A stretch of DNA of 64,000 nucleotides from Helianthus annuus (taxonomy: Eukaryota > Streptophyta > Magnoliopsida > Asterales > Asteraceae). The stretch spans positions 72,911,819 to 72,975,818 of the forward strand of contig NC_035440.2 of NCBI RefSeq assembly GCF_002127325.2, in the 5' to 3' direction. Below are positions 22,105 through 34,178 of the stretch, piece by piece. Position 1 is the first letter of the stretch, and every line of letters starts with the position of its first letter. The position numbers and the translations under genes are program-made. The notes under the pieces were generated by a model. That model did no database searches. It was not told the DNA's origin and saw nothing but the letters and a program-made list of their open reading frames with translations.

Positions 22105-22815
22105 ATGGCTAGGATCAGTGCTAACCACTTTCCACTATCACTTCACCCACATCATAACCTAAGGGTTCGAACAAACTTTGATGGACTAGCATGGGAAGGA
22201 TGCAGCATCGTCGTTGCCATGCTTATGCAAAGCCCTTTAGCCTATGCCCTATCCGCACACATCATAGTCTCTCCGGACATTTTGCAAGAGTTCTAGAAGG
22301 GAGAAAGACTCCTCATTCATGACAGAAGACTAACTTCTTTAGGAAGTTGGGTAGTGGGAAAGCCAATCATTCTCACAGAGAATGTTATCAGAGAGGTATT
22401 GAACCTCAACGATAACAACAATCTTCTCTCTTTTACCAGAGAACATATCAACAACAACCTAACCCAGATGGGGTATAATTTTGAGATTCCAAACAGACCA
22501 ATCTCCAAGTCTGGCTTTCTCAAGCCATGCTAGTATCTAGTAACTCAGCTTGGGTATGTTTTTTTAAAAAAGACTATAAACTACCATGAGATCTCCTACA
22601 GGTTGATGGAATCCGTGCATGCCCTTGTACAAGAGGTTCCATACAATTTCTCTCATTATCTGATGAAAGATCTTGCAAGCAACCTGTGGTCTAGCAGTCC
22701 TTTTCTAGTTTATCCTCGTTTCATGATGAGTGTAATCACTAGACAGCTAGAATTTGGAGGTGTTCCTGCATGGTACCCCAGAGCTGAGGTGGTACATCAA
22801 GAAGAATATTCGTAA
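22105..22815 (+). pseudogene. Co2 third ORF, divergent and short
   Basis: One reading frame of 236 codons plus stop, with two in-frame TAG codons at 22294-22296 and 22531-22533 and otherwise no break. It lies after pol in the same place as the Co1/Co4 third ORF and shows the same landmarks: a conserved motif around the first stop (cf. RDFW in Co1), VIREVLNLND (cf. ISEVFQLDD), MGYNF, YNFSHYLMKDLASN and FLVYPRFMMSVITRQLEF (cf. YNYSQEIFNDMVKN and FLLFPRFLSYYFKQKFE). It ends shortly after this domain, lacking the Ser/Thr-rich linker and coiled-coil part. Homology by eye only; function unknown. Confidence 0.65.
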
Positions 22816-23460
22816 CTCTCTTCTTGTACCAACTGCCAACAATAAAGGACTTGTGACCCACCTCTAGCTGTTTGTTGAGCTGATATTTGGAGTAGATTAA
22901 ACATTGTTTTTACTTTTGTTGTTTTGTTTATTTATTTTTGTTAACTTAGTAAAGTTTATATTATGTCTTTATATACATGCATTCTGTTGAGTTAGTTAGG
23001 GGGAAAGAACAAGGGTACAAAGCACATGATAAACAAAAGGGGGTTAAAGATGCAAAGTAACATGTGCTCATCAAAAATAAACATTTTGACACAAAACATT
23101 AAGTTTCTGATAACACAAAGTTCAATTCTGGTAAAATCTGATAAAATAACTCCTAAATATGATAAAAATATTTCTGCTCAAAATATTGAACAATCAGACA
23201 AAATCTGGTCAATTAATCTTCAAAAAGGAATAATAATGATAGATGAGATTAAAAAAATAGTGTGAAATTTTAACTATTCTCATGAGAGTCATCTTTTGAA
23301 AAATTTTCACAAAATATTCCTTGAAGAAAAGAACAAACGACTTGGACACCAACCAGAAGAGCATGTGTAAGTAATATCTCTGATCTTTACTCATTCCCGC
23401 TTATCTCAAAAAATGGAACACTCTATCAAGGGGGAACTTTCAAATCGGATGAGATTCCTC
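22816..23460 (+). other. Co2 3' untranslated region with polypurine-like tracts
   Basis: Non-coding, A-rich. It holds repeated purine runs (TTAGGGGGAAAG near 22996, AAAAGGGGGTTAAAG near 23036, TCAAGGGGGAACTTTC near 23425), as expected of the multiple polypurine motifs known before Sirevirus 3' LTRs. I find no LTR after the last one, so the element is truncated on this side. Confidence 0.6.
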
Positions 23461-25196
23461 TGAAGACAACATCAGCAAATCATGTTTCAAAACATCATAA
23501 ACATTCGGTATGTTTTCTAATGACATACCGCTCATCGGCGCAATCTTTCTATATTCCGCGGGCTGTCTTGATATGATCACGTATCTGAACGATCTTGCCT
23601 CTAGTTTTCCCTTGACCAACTTGGGTCAATAGATTGTTTATCTCTGGTCTCCGTTCAACACGATGGGGATCGACTTATTATGCTCTATCTAAAGCTTCAC
23701 ACGAAGCGGTTTAAACGGCGGTGTGATAACTACTGTTGTAGGAAAACTCTACTAAGGGCAAGTGAGTGTTCCAACTTTTCATCAAAGTTTATCACACAAG
23801 CACGTATCATGTCCATACAGTCTGCATCGTTCAGTAGCTTAGTCCATCTACATAAGTATTTAAGTTCTTATGATCAACGGTGTGCTGCAACCCTTGTGAT
23901 CAGTAAAGATCATGCAGCGTTTTCCTTTCAGGTAATGACGTCAAATTTGCGGCGCACAATCACTGTATCTAGATCAAGGTTTCGTCTTATGATTCCTTAT
24001 TCAATGTGTCGCGCATGCATTGTTGTGGTCTCGTTGCATCGACGTGCAATCAAGAATTTGTCGAGAAGCGTCACATAATTGCAACTCTAACTCCTTAGCT
24101 TTTGATTGCAGGGTTGGCATGAATCTCGTCCTTATCCACCATGTATCTTAATGTTCTTACTTCGCGAATTCGAAATCCGCTTTTCGTCATCATAGCACAT
24201 AACTGGTCTTTCTCTAAGAGTTGCAAGGTAAATTGCAGCTGTTGCTCACGACCTTCCTTGGTCGTTGGCCATATAAGAATGTAGTCAATAAATATAATCA
24301 TGATCTATCCAGGTATGGCTTACACGTTCGATTCATGTGGTCCACGAATTCTGTCGATGCATTTGTTAACCCAAATAGTACGACAAGGAACTCGTAATGC
24401 TCGAAGCGAGTCCTCAAGGTCGTTTTAGGGATATTTCCTTCTTGTATTCACAGTTAAGGGCATCCTGTCCTCAAGTCGATCTTTGAGTGGTAACTAGAAC
24501 CTTACGATCGGTCTGTTCATGTTATCAATCCTTGGCAAAGGATACCAGTCCTTGATATCCAATTCTCTGGAATTTATGCAAAATGGAAATTGTCAACTTT
24601 CACCTCATGTCCTTAACTAAGGATGTCATGTCCTTAATTCCTCTGTCTAGCAGCTCTTGCAGTTATATCGGAGGCTCATGCTTTGCAGACGAAGCTAGTC
24701 GGAAAGGCGGCACTCGGCACTGATGCCGCTCCTGGCACGAGATTTATCCTAGACTCCTCTTGACGCTGTGGAGGTATTCCTGGCAAGTCTTCAGAAAAGG
24801 CTACTAGAACTTCTTCCGTCACGGGGATGTTCTCAGGCTCTGCAGTCTACTCGGAGGCGTTTCTGTGTCTCTTCGACCAACGAGAGGTGTCGCCGATCCG
24901 CTGCCTTATGGGGTTCAACACCCTTGCACCTATTGCAGGGAGGTTGTGTTTCATCATTTGCAGGAGGGATGCGACTGATTTTCTTATATCGAACGTCTTC
25001 AGTTGTATACTTGGATTTCCGATCCATGTTGAATATCATATCATGACTTCCTAGGTCATTGGTAATAGAAGGTTCCGGCCTTCTGAATCCCCAAAATATA
25101 ATCCTTAATCGCTTCGTCCTCTAAAACTAGCCTTCTATATGCCCATTTCTAAAGATTACGGGACGTCTATTCTACTTGAAACTAGGCCAAGGAGTT
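23461..25196 (-). pseudogene. pol: Decayed gypsy pol remnant
   Basis: Read on the - strand, fragments appear in order: protease/RT linker (PGIPPQRQ-like near 24760), RT with FIDYILIWPTTKEG (24250-24301; normal FIDDILIYS) and FRIREVRTLRYMVDKDEIHANPA, then integrase pieces ([12 protein letters not shown] near 23740, KIVQIRDHIKTAR near 23570). Stops and frame changes are everywhere, and RNase H and most of the integrase core are missing. It is the oldest element in the window. Co3 is inserted at its right edge. Confidence 0.75.
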
Positions 25197-25659
25197 TGTT
25201 GGATCGTCGTGTGACCCTAACGAGTCAAAATGATGAGTTCAACATCAAAAACAAAGGCGGAATCAATGTAATTGACGTAACACAACTTGTTTTCCTCTAA
25301 TTATCTTTTCTTATTGATTTCCTGAGCTTTTACAATTCTGATAACAATTCGGCAGCACCTCGGCTCTCAAACAATGGTCTCTAATTTCGTTTCAAATGAC
25401 ACATGCACATTAGTATTTATAGACGTCTTAATTCCGCTTGAAACTGACTCATGCGGAATTATGAGTTCAAACGGAATTAGTTAATTCCGTGCGGAATTAC
25501 CTAATCTCGCTTGAAACCTTAATTCTGTTTGAAATGATATATATCAATTTCAAGCGGAATTACCTATAAACACTGTTTTCTCGATTTCTGTTCCCTGAAC
25601 TATCTAATACAATACAAGACTCAATAAAGACGAAGTTAACAGACATCAGTGCATCAACA
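25197..25659 (-). mobile_element. Co3 3' LTR (463 bp)
   Basis: Starts TGTTGGATCGTCG and ends CAGTGCATCAACA on the + strand; it is the downstream LTR of the - strand element Co3. GAGTT (25192-25196) would be its target duplication, with the other copy beyond the window. A TATA box (TATAAATA, - strand) is at 25414-25421. Between the TATA box and the right end, AAGCGGAATTA-like words are repeated about seven times. Confidence 0.88.
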
Positions 25660-27284
25660 GACTCCCCCTTGGATGTTGACGAAGTCTTTAGCATCCAGTC
25701 TTCAGTCTTTAGTCTTGATTGATCGTTCTCTATCCTAAATTGTCTTTGACATTGTAAAGCATCCTTCAATCTTTTATCTTCAAACTCTAACCTTCAATCT
25801 CCCCTTTGAATGTTGATCCGGAATCTAGACTCCCCCTTTCGAAAACTCCCCCTCACGATAAGCTGGGACTTGAATTCTGGTTCAAACTTTGACATTTTCT
25901 TTACCATGGGGATCTTGACTCCTGTTTCCTGTTTCTCAAACATATAACATTATAATCTATTCGATCTTAAACTCTTTTTAAACGATCATCAGTTTTAGAA
26001 ATCCACTTAAGCATTCAGGTCCAGGTTAATGACCCTGATTACCCAATTTATCTACCAAGTCCAACTTAATGACCTTGGTTGATCTCAGACACAACAAAAA
26101 CTGATTTTTGTTCAACATTACAAATATTTTCTGAAATTTTACAAGTTCAAGTTAATGAACTTGTTTTGACTTTCCAATTTCTCAATTAACAAGTTAAGCT
26201 CCCAACTCATCATCCAGCTTAGAATCTTTCTGCATCTGCTCCAACCTTCTGAATCTGAAGATCAACTCTCCACTTTGGTTTGTCCGAAAATAAAGCAGAA
26301 ATGAAAAATCTCTTTGGATTTCTAATAAAGTTTCTAAACTAGAAAGCTAGAATATAAATGAAATGCAGAAATAGAATGCAATGAAAGTAAACTATTTACA
26401 AACATATTTTTGGTGAGCGTGTTAGGGAATCATATCAGCTTACGACAAGTTACTAGCACCGTTAAGCTTGATAACATACTAAGTCTTAAACAATTCACGT
26501 AGATTGTCGATATACTGATCCTCTTCATACAAACTTCAATCTGTTCAGGATACGATTTAGGTGAATTAATGACTTAAACTTATATGTGTGTCCCACCTCT
26601 TGAATATACTCCCGTATCCAGATCCCAATATTCAGTCTTACAGGTGAGTATACCTAGATGATATCTGTTAAAGGGTTAAATGCGAAACCGTGAGAGCTCA
26701 GGTCAGAACTTCCATTCAGCAAAGAGATGATGGTTCGACTTAAGGTGTGTTCCCTTTTAGAGAATCTTTTCTTCAACAGCACATGATTAACATTTTTCAA
26801 AGTTTCATCATTTTTTGTACTAAGGGTAAGCTTTATTTCAAGAAAGCGCAAAGTATTATACGGGGACTAGGCCATTGCTTCCGCAAAATTAGAAGTCCCA
26901 GGATAATACCCTAGATATCACTGAGTATAAAGACCTAGTATCTCAGAAAGAGGGACCCTTCAAACAAGATTTCACGGGTTACCTATATATCCAAGATTTG
27001 TTCCCCACAAAATAAGCAAGTTTGAATTTTAGGTTTATATCCCAAACAATATTTACTAAATGTATAAAAACCTATCGACATATCATCAGCGAGACTGTTT
27101 AAAACCTTTAAAAACTTTACATTTCTTTAGCGTACCGTAACTGTCAAGCCGATGTACTATCATTTTCCCTTTTTACACAAGTTCTTTTTCAGTTTTCTAT
27201 TATTTATGGATTTTAAAATTCTCATGTTTTTGGATTTTTGAAATTTTTACTGTTTTTGTATTTTCTGAAAATATAATACTCCCC
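25660..27284 (-). other. Co3 3' untranslated region with multiple polypurine tracts
   Basis: Non-coding. On the - strand GGGGGAGTC-type runs occur at the LTR edge (25660-25675) and again near 25805, 25831, 25846 and 27281. Multiple polypurine motifs are a known Sirevirus hallmark. The block about 26400-27050 is homologous to 32820-33480 in Co5, showing the two are related. Confidence 0.75.
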
Positions 27285-30200
27285 CTAAATACCAAAACAA
27301 GTAAAAAATCGATAAACCATTGCAGATTGTTTCTCAACATCATCATCTACAATGTGATCCTCATCAACGCCAATAATCCCGTCCGGCACCGATAAAAGCT
27401 TCATACCGTTTAGTTTTAAAAGATATTTCAAACGAGTTTTGTCAAATGCTTTGGTATGTAAATCAGCTTTCTGTTCGTCAGTGTGGATTTTCTCAATTCG
27501 TATCAACTTTTTCTCGAAACAATCTCGGATGAAGTGATGACGAATTTCGATATGTTTCGTTTTAGCGTGATGAACAGGATTTTTCGTTATATTTATTGCA
27601 GCCTCATTATCAACAAAGATAGGGGTGTTAAGAAATTGCAAACCGTAGTCGCGCATCTGTTGCTGGATCCACAAAATCTGAGAGCAGCAACTTCTAGCAG
27701 ATACATACTCCGCTTCACAAGTGGATAGAGCCACAGAGGTTTGCTTCTTACATTGCCAGGTGACCAAACGAGGTCCGAAAAAACAGACAACCCGCTGTTG
27801 TTGATTTAGCATTAACTTTGCAGCTTCCGTAGTCGGAATCAGAATACCCTTCGAGCGTGAAATCGCCTATTTTTGGATACCACAACCCCAATGATGGAGT
27901 TCCTTTCAGGTAGCGTAGTATCCGTTTCACAATCACCATATGCGAAGCTCTGGGGCTTGACTGAAACCGTGCTGCGAGGCATGTTGGATACATGATATCG
28001 GGTCTTGAAGCAGTTAAATACATTATGATCCGATAATGGAACGATACATCGTTTCATCTACCCTGTCTCCGGTGAGATCTGGGTTTATCCCATGATTCGT
28101 CACTAAAGTGGTTAACGCTGGAGTTGATCCTGACATCCCAAATTTCTCTAAGACATCATGAACATACTTCGTCTGGTGTATGAAAATTCCCTCAGGTAGT
28201 TGATCAACTTGAAGTCTCAAGAAGAATTTCATCTCCCCCATCGATGACATTTCAAACTTTTGCTTCATAACTTTTTCAAAGTCTTTGCACAAATTTTCAT
28301 TCGTTGACCCAAATATAATGTCGTCCACGTATATCTGAACTATCAGAGGATGTCCGTCGACCTCTTTGGTGAAGAGAGTGGCATCCACTTTTCCACGAAT
28401 GAAGCTGTTGGCTAGTAGGTGTTGAGACAATGTCTCGTACCAAGCTCTCGAGGCCTGGTGTAAACTATACAGCGCTTTATCCACCAAATAAACCTTGTCT
28501 TTGTGGATTGGGTCGGTGAAGCCCGGTGGTTGTCCGACATATACCTCCTCTTTTACCTTCCCATAGAGAAACGCCGATTTCACATCTAACTGAAACACTT
28601 TAAATCCCTTCCACGATGCAAATACCAGAAAGATTCTAATCGCTTCTAGTTGAGCCACGGGAGCATATACTTCGGTGAAATCTATACCCTCCTACTGACT
28701 AAAGCCCTGTACTACGAGTTGAGCTTTGTTTCGAATAATAACCCCTCGATCATCTCTCATACATTTAAACACCCATTTTGTGTTAATTTTTCTGTGACCA
28801 TCAGGCAAATCTACTAACTTCCACACTCCTAACTTCTCGAACTGGCTCAGTTCCTCCTGCATCGCATTAACCCAAGAATCTTCAGTAAGCGCCTCCTTAT
28901 AAGTCCTCGGTTCAATCTGCGAGATAAAACAACTAAGTGAAAACTCAGTTTGTAACGGAGCAACTGTAGTATAAAAACAAGTAAGCCCTTGATCAATTTG
29001 TCGTCTAGTGTGGACGCCTGATTGCAATTCTCCAATAATCAACTCTTCTGGATGGTATGAAAGAGTTCTTGGCGTCGCCTCGCCTGGAACATCTACCTCG
29101 CCTTCCAAATTAGTGATATTCTGGTTTACATCATGTTCACCAACTGGATTTGTTTGACTTGAAATCTGGATCTGCTCTCCTTCAGAATCTGAATCACCAC
29201 GATCAAATACTGGCATGTTATCAGATTCTAAATTCTCATTGACTACCGTCTGATTGTCAGGAGCATGTTCTTGTTCTGAAGATTGTTGAATATCATCATG
29301 TTCACCAGCATTGCTTGGACCGGCTTCATCATCATTTGAAGTTTGCCGTCGTCTTCTAGAATACTTAGCTGGAAACCTTTCTCCTGATGACTCATACTCT
29401 CTTAGAATATCCAACTCATCAAAGAACTCTGTTTCTTCCTCTGTTTCTTTTTCCATGTCAAACGAATCCCACAAAGTATCGTAATTAAAACGCCATGAGT
29501 CTCCTGGACTCTGTGGTGGCATTGAGTAACCTTGACACTCAACATTCGATGCTTCGATGATCCGCTTTAAGCTTAGAACAAAGACACGTCTTAGTGGACT
29601 TGAGTAACCCACAAAAATCCCTTCGATGCTCTTTGGACCAAATTTACCAAAAGGCTCTAGAACTGTGCAGGGAGACCCAAACGGTTCTAAATACTTTAGG
29701 TTCGGCTTGCGGTTGTTGATCAGCTCGAAACATGTCTTGTTGAATTTCTTGACAGTGAGAACCCGGTTGAGCGTATAACAAGCGGCTGACACTGCTTCTA
29801 CCCAAAAATTGATTGGTAGCTTTGAATCAGCAAGCATCGTCCTGGCCGTTTCAATTAGCATCCTGTTCTTTCGTTCAGCTACTCCATTTTGCTGCAGAGT
29901 GTAAGGAGCACTAAATTCTTGCAATATACCTCTCTCATCACAGTATTCATCCATTCTGTTGTTCTTAAACTCAGTACCATTGTCACTCCTGATTCTTCTG
30001 ATTCGTGCTTGGTACAAGTTTTCAATTTTTCTGAACAATGCCATCAAACTTTCAAACGTCTCATCTTTCAACTTCAGAAATGATACCCACGAAAATCTGG
30101 AATAATCGTCAGTAACTACAAGACAATAGAGATCACCGGTTATACTTTTGACGTTCACTGGACCAAAAAGATCCATATGAAGTCTCTCTAAAGGTCTTGA

Positions 30201-30459
30201 GACTGAATTGACTTTCTTTTGAGGGTGTGATTTCTTCTTCTGCTTGCCTTTGACGCAGCTAATGCACTCCCCTTCCAAATGGAAACTTTTCAAATGAACA
30301 CCAGTTACTAAATCATTGTGCACCAGGTGATTCATTTTTCGTAGGTGAATATGACCCATCTTTCTGTGCCACAACGTCGATTCTTTTTCCGTTGTTGTTG
30401 ACATAAAGCAATGAGCCTGACCCGTGGTTGTAGTAGCTACACTCATGTCCAACACGTAC
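27285..30459 (-). pseudogene. pol: Co3 copia pol, second part: integrase, RT, RNase H
   Basis: From 30459 on the - strand: pre-integrase zinc region (LWHRKMGHIHL, CISCVKGKQ), integrase with catalytic D, D and E in RLHMDLFGPV (about 30170), IRSDNGTEF (about 29980) and NGVAERKN (about 29880), then RT with [20 protein letters not shown] and an intact YVDD (28320-28331), and RNase H (YSDSDYGSC, CEAEYVSA) ending at 27285. Breaks are an in-frame TAG near 28692, a frame change near 28023 and a return near 27790. Otherwise well preserved. The upstream part continues at 59727, after the Co4 insertion. Confidence 0.93.
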
Positions 30460-31198
30460 TGTTGGATCTGAGTTTGATTTTGATTGTATTTTATGTTCGA
30501 AAATAAGATGAAGATGGATGAGTGTGCAGCGGAAATTATAATGAAAACAAACTTTGCATACAATCAAACGAGAGTAATACTTTTATCAAACATCTTTACA
30601 CAGAGAACCGAAAGATTGAATTTATTTCAATTACGATTACAATGATTAATGTAAGAATGCAAACTCCCCCTCAGCCAGAGCTCAGTAGTTTGTTCGTGCA
30701 AAGAAGACGAATGATGCAAAAGAGCTAATAGAACAGTACCAAGTACTGAACTATTTATAGGCACTTGCAAACTACTGAGCATCTTTGCTGACGTCACCAT
30801 GAAAGTGACATCTAACCTCCTAACAAACTCTAACCTCTGATCTATACAGACACTGCTTGTGTTAACTACTGCTAATACATTCTATTACAAGACATACTTT
30901 AGAACAGCTGCTGCAACCTTCTACTGCTGTGAACCCAGCAGCACTTGTCCGGATCAGCAGTGCTTGACTCAAGGCAGTAGATTGAATCAGCAGGACTTTA
31001 GTCTTCCATCAGATCTTTAGTTGAGCAGCAGTTATGGGTCAGCAGTTTAGCAAGATCAGCAGATAGGAGGTCATCAGTAGTTGTAATCACTTTCAAGAGG
31101 AGAAATTTGTATATCAGCATCTGCTTATTTAGAATCCACTGCTCTGATCCAGTTTTGGCTTTAATTATCTGTTCCTCTGATAGGGTTCAATCCCAACA
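30460..31198 (-). mobile_element. Co4 3' LTR (739 bp)
   Basis: Runs TGTTGGATCTGAG to TTCAATCCCAACA. Target duplication CGTAC is at 30455-30459 and, at the far end, 59727-59731. By eye it differs from the 5' LTR at six positions, all transitions. TATAAATA is intact on the - strand at 30752-30759. The half near the right end is dense in CAGCAGT words. Confidence 0.95.
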
Positions 31199-31215
31199 AT
31201 CTCCCCCTGGAATAG
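31199..31215 (-). other. Co4 polypurine tract
   Basis: Reads CTATTCCAGGGGGAGAT on the - strand, touching the 3' LTR; equivalent to the Co1 tract. Confidence 0.8.
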
Positions 31216-31249
31216 ATAATGCCAAAACCCTTCATTATTTGTGGATATT

Positions 31250-31791
31250 TTATTGCCTCATTAACAGCTCCCTTATCTGACCTTTAAATTTTAATTCAAA
31301 GTCAAGGGCATCTGTATCTTCATCATCCCTGCTAAGTGGAAGATCAAGGAGATCCTGCAAATCTTCAAGACTCAGGCCAAGAGCTTGTTCCCTTGATATT
31401 TTCTCCACTTCTCCACCAGACCTGAGCAAAGTCAATACGCAGGTCTGTTTGTCAGTTGCCCACTTTTGTATTTTTGAACCTGGTGGGTTTCTTGGGAGAT
31501 GCTTATTTGCAGAAGTATTTGGTGAGGCTGGCCTGTTCTCACTGGCTGAGCAGTGGTAGTAGAGTTTTCCTGTTCAAGTTCTTCTTTTAACGTTCTTATC
31601 AAGCCTTCTTTTACAACATCATTTCCAGTAAGAATTTCTTGAACAGTTTCAGCTCCTAACTGACTTTGTTTCCTTCTTTTGTAGATGGCATTACCAGCTG
31701 GAGCAGTGGCTCTCCTGTTTTGCAGCTTTGATGGTCTTTTTGAAACCGCTGCTTCAGGATAGTCAAGTTTTTGAGGAATTTTTGGATCTTT
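31250..31791 (-). pseudogene. Co4 third ORF, C-terminal part
   Basis: The frame resumes after the Co5 insertion (duplication TCTTT at 31787-31791) with KIPQKLDYPEAAVSKRPSK and a basic region. A frame change near 31435 leads to REQALGLSLEDLQDLLDLPL, closely matching the Co1 C-terminus (NQALGLSVEDLQDLLEL), and a stop at 31250. The shared LQDLL-containing end in two separate elements shows this tail belongs to the protein. Confidence 0.8.
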
Positions 31792-32236
31792 TGTAGGATC
31801 GTATTCTGACCCAAACGAGTCGTTCAGAGGTAATTCTATCAAATACAGGTGCGGAAAACAAGTATTTGACTCAAGAACAGCTTGAATATTAATTTAAACA
31901 CCTTTTCTATTGATATTTAACAGATTACAGGCTAATCTCGATCCGGCAGCACTTCGGTACGAGTTTCGACAAAACGTTACAACTGATTCGCTCCAGGGAC
32001 CTATTTATAGACAAACAGGTTCGCTCCAAGGTACCATGTTCACATAAGCGAACCGACCTTGAACAAATGAGCGGACCATAGTCTTGACACATAAGCGAAC
32101 CTAACATGTCCCTATAAGCGAACCTCACTCTAAAACTCTATACAATCTCCTATTTTCTCGTACTACGTGCCCTGATCTAACATTCTAATACTATGACCCG
32201 ATCCAAAACGAAGTCAACAGATGAAATGCACCAACA
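31792..32236 (-). mobile_element. Co5 3' LTR (445 bp)
   Basis: TGTAGGATCG to ATGCACCAACA on the + strand, flanked by TCTTT (31787-31791). By eye it differs from the other Co5 LTR at seven positions. The TATA box (- strand) is at 32002-32009. AGCGAACC and AGCGGACC words recur in its right half. Confidence 0.95.
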
Positions 32237-34178
32237 GACTCCCCCTCAGATGTTTACGGAGTGCCATCGAACGGAGTGTCATCGAGTCATATCACACTGT
32301 CTTCAATTCTTCTGTCTTGATCAGCCACTGGGCTTTTCTTTCTATCTTCATCTCTTTCTCTTTTCAACAACAGACTCCCCTTCACAAAACTTTGACATCT
32401 TTTGAGTGTATCAAGTCCAACTTGTACTCCCTCTCAAATGTTACATATTCTCCTCAGATGTTAACATTTCCTGCATACACTCTACCACAAACATAAGATT
32501 TATGACAACATTTAAACATATAAACATGCACCAACTCAGACTCTTTCATGTGCACCAACATTTAATTCCCTCTCAATTTTCATCTGTATGATGAACCACT
32601 TGAAACGATTAGATTATGAAAATATTTTTAATTTCACACACACACTCCCCCTCAAATGTTGCTCATCCTGTTTAGCTCTTCGAATTTTGAAAATCAGTTT
32701 TTCAATACCAGTTGTCGAAAATCTTTTTGTGTTTTCAAAAAAATTATGCAAAAACACATCAAAAATCTTTTTGGATTTTTCTGAAAGAAAATAAAAATGC
32801 AGAAATAAACTATTTACAAACAGTATTTTTAAGAGCTCGTGCAAGAGGATCATATCAGTTTTGAGACATATCACTAACACCGTTAAGCTTTAAACATTCT
32901 CAGTTCTAAACAATTCACCTAGATTGTCAGTATGTTTGTCCACTTAAATTTTCACACAGACTTCAATTGATTCGAGATACGATATTAATGTTTTAGAGAC
33001 TTAAACTTAATTGTGTATCACTCCACTTGAATATACTCCTGTATCCAGGTCCCAAATATTCAGTCTTACAGGTGAGTATACCACAGATGATATCTGTAAA
33101 GGGGTAAATGCGAAACCGTGAGAGCTCAGGTCAGAACTTCCGTTCAGCAGAGAGATGACGGCTCGACTTTTGGTGTGTCCCCTTTAGAGGATCTTTTGAT
33201 TACAACAGCAGCGACTATCAATTTTATTGTTTCATCAGCTTGCTGAGGGCGATGCTATGTTTCAAGCATTTTGCGAAAAGCATTATCCGGGGACTAGGTC
33301 AGTATTTCCATACAGCAGAAGTCCCGGGATAATACCCCAGATATCACTGAGTATAAAGACCTAGTATCTCAGAATACGGGACCTTTCAAACAAGATTTCG
33401 GGGGTTACCCATATATCCAAGAATAGTTACCCACGAATCAAGAAAGTTTGATTTAGATTTATATCTCGTTTCAATTTACTAAATGTGCGAAAATCTACTG
33501 ACACATCCGCAGTAAGATCGTTTATCACATTTTGACTTTCCAATTCTTTAGCATGTTGTGATAGTCCACTGATGTACTATCATTTCCTCTTTTTCGCAAC
33601 AAAACTCATTTTTGATTTTATCATGTTTTTGGCTTTTTCAAATTTTCTAATGTTTTTGGATTTTCTGAAATTTTCTTACTCCCCCTAAAATGCAAACACA
33701 TTAACGAAAATATGAAAACAAACTGTACAGAAACATGACAACCGATATCAAATCACCTCAAATCGCCATTCACTAGGCATAAACAATCAGAACTCCCCCT
33801 ATCAACAAACTATTTTCCCATTTAGATTTCAAAACACTTAAGTTTGTTTTAATCAAAATGGTTTTTCCGGAAAATAAGTTTGATTGATTTTACCACTTGT
33901 AGGTTACCATTTGTAGATTTATCAAACAAATGTTCGGGGTTATGGTTCCTCATCTTGTCTTCCAACCATATGTAGGAAAATACAAGTACAAATTAATGTC
34001 CTTGATTTACCATGTACAGTTCAGAAACCTCTGTACCACTTATAAGAAATTCACAAACAAACATAAACAAACCTCTTTACCGATTGTATGATAGACGTTA
34101 CCGAATAAAATTCAAGAAAGATGCCGATTCATGCTCCACGCTTACCAACCTGAGAGCTCCGGCAAGTCCTGAGACTTA
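32237..34178 (-). other. Co5 3' untranslated region
   Basis: Non-coding. Polypurine motifs (- strand GGGGGAGT types) touch the LTR and recur near 32380, 32645, 33678 and 33791. The block 32820-33480 is homologous to the 3' region of Co3. No pol sequence is present: the element passes from gag straight to this region. Confidence 0.75.

Noticed and set aside
24768..25054. + strand open frames of 75-92 codons
   Set aside because: They are antisense to the decayed gypsy protease/RT linker and resemble nothing recognisable.
30460..30563. Start codon at 30563 for Co3 integrase
   Set aside because: The first residues come from the inserted Co4 LTR. The true upstream pol continues at 59727.
31925..32128. 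Frame of 67 codons repeated at 38644-38847
   Set aside because: It is within both Co5 LTRs; non-coding duplicate.
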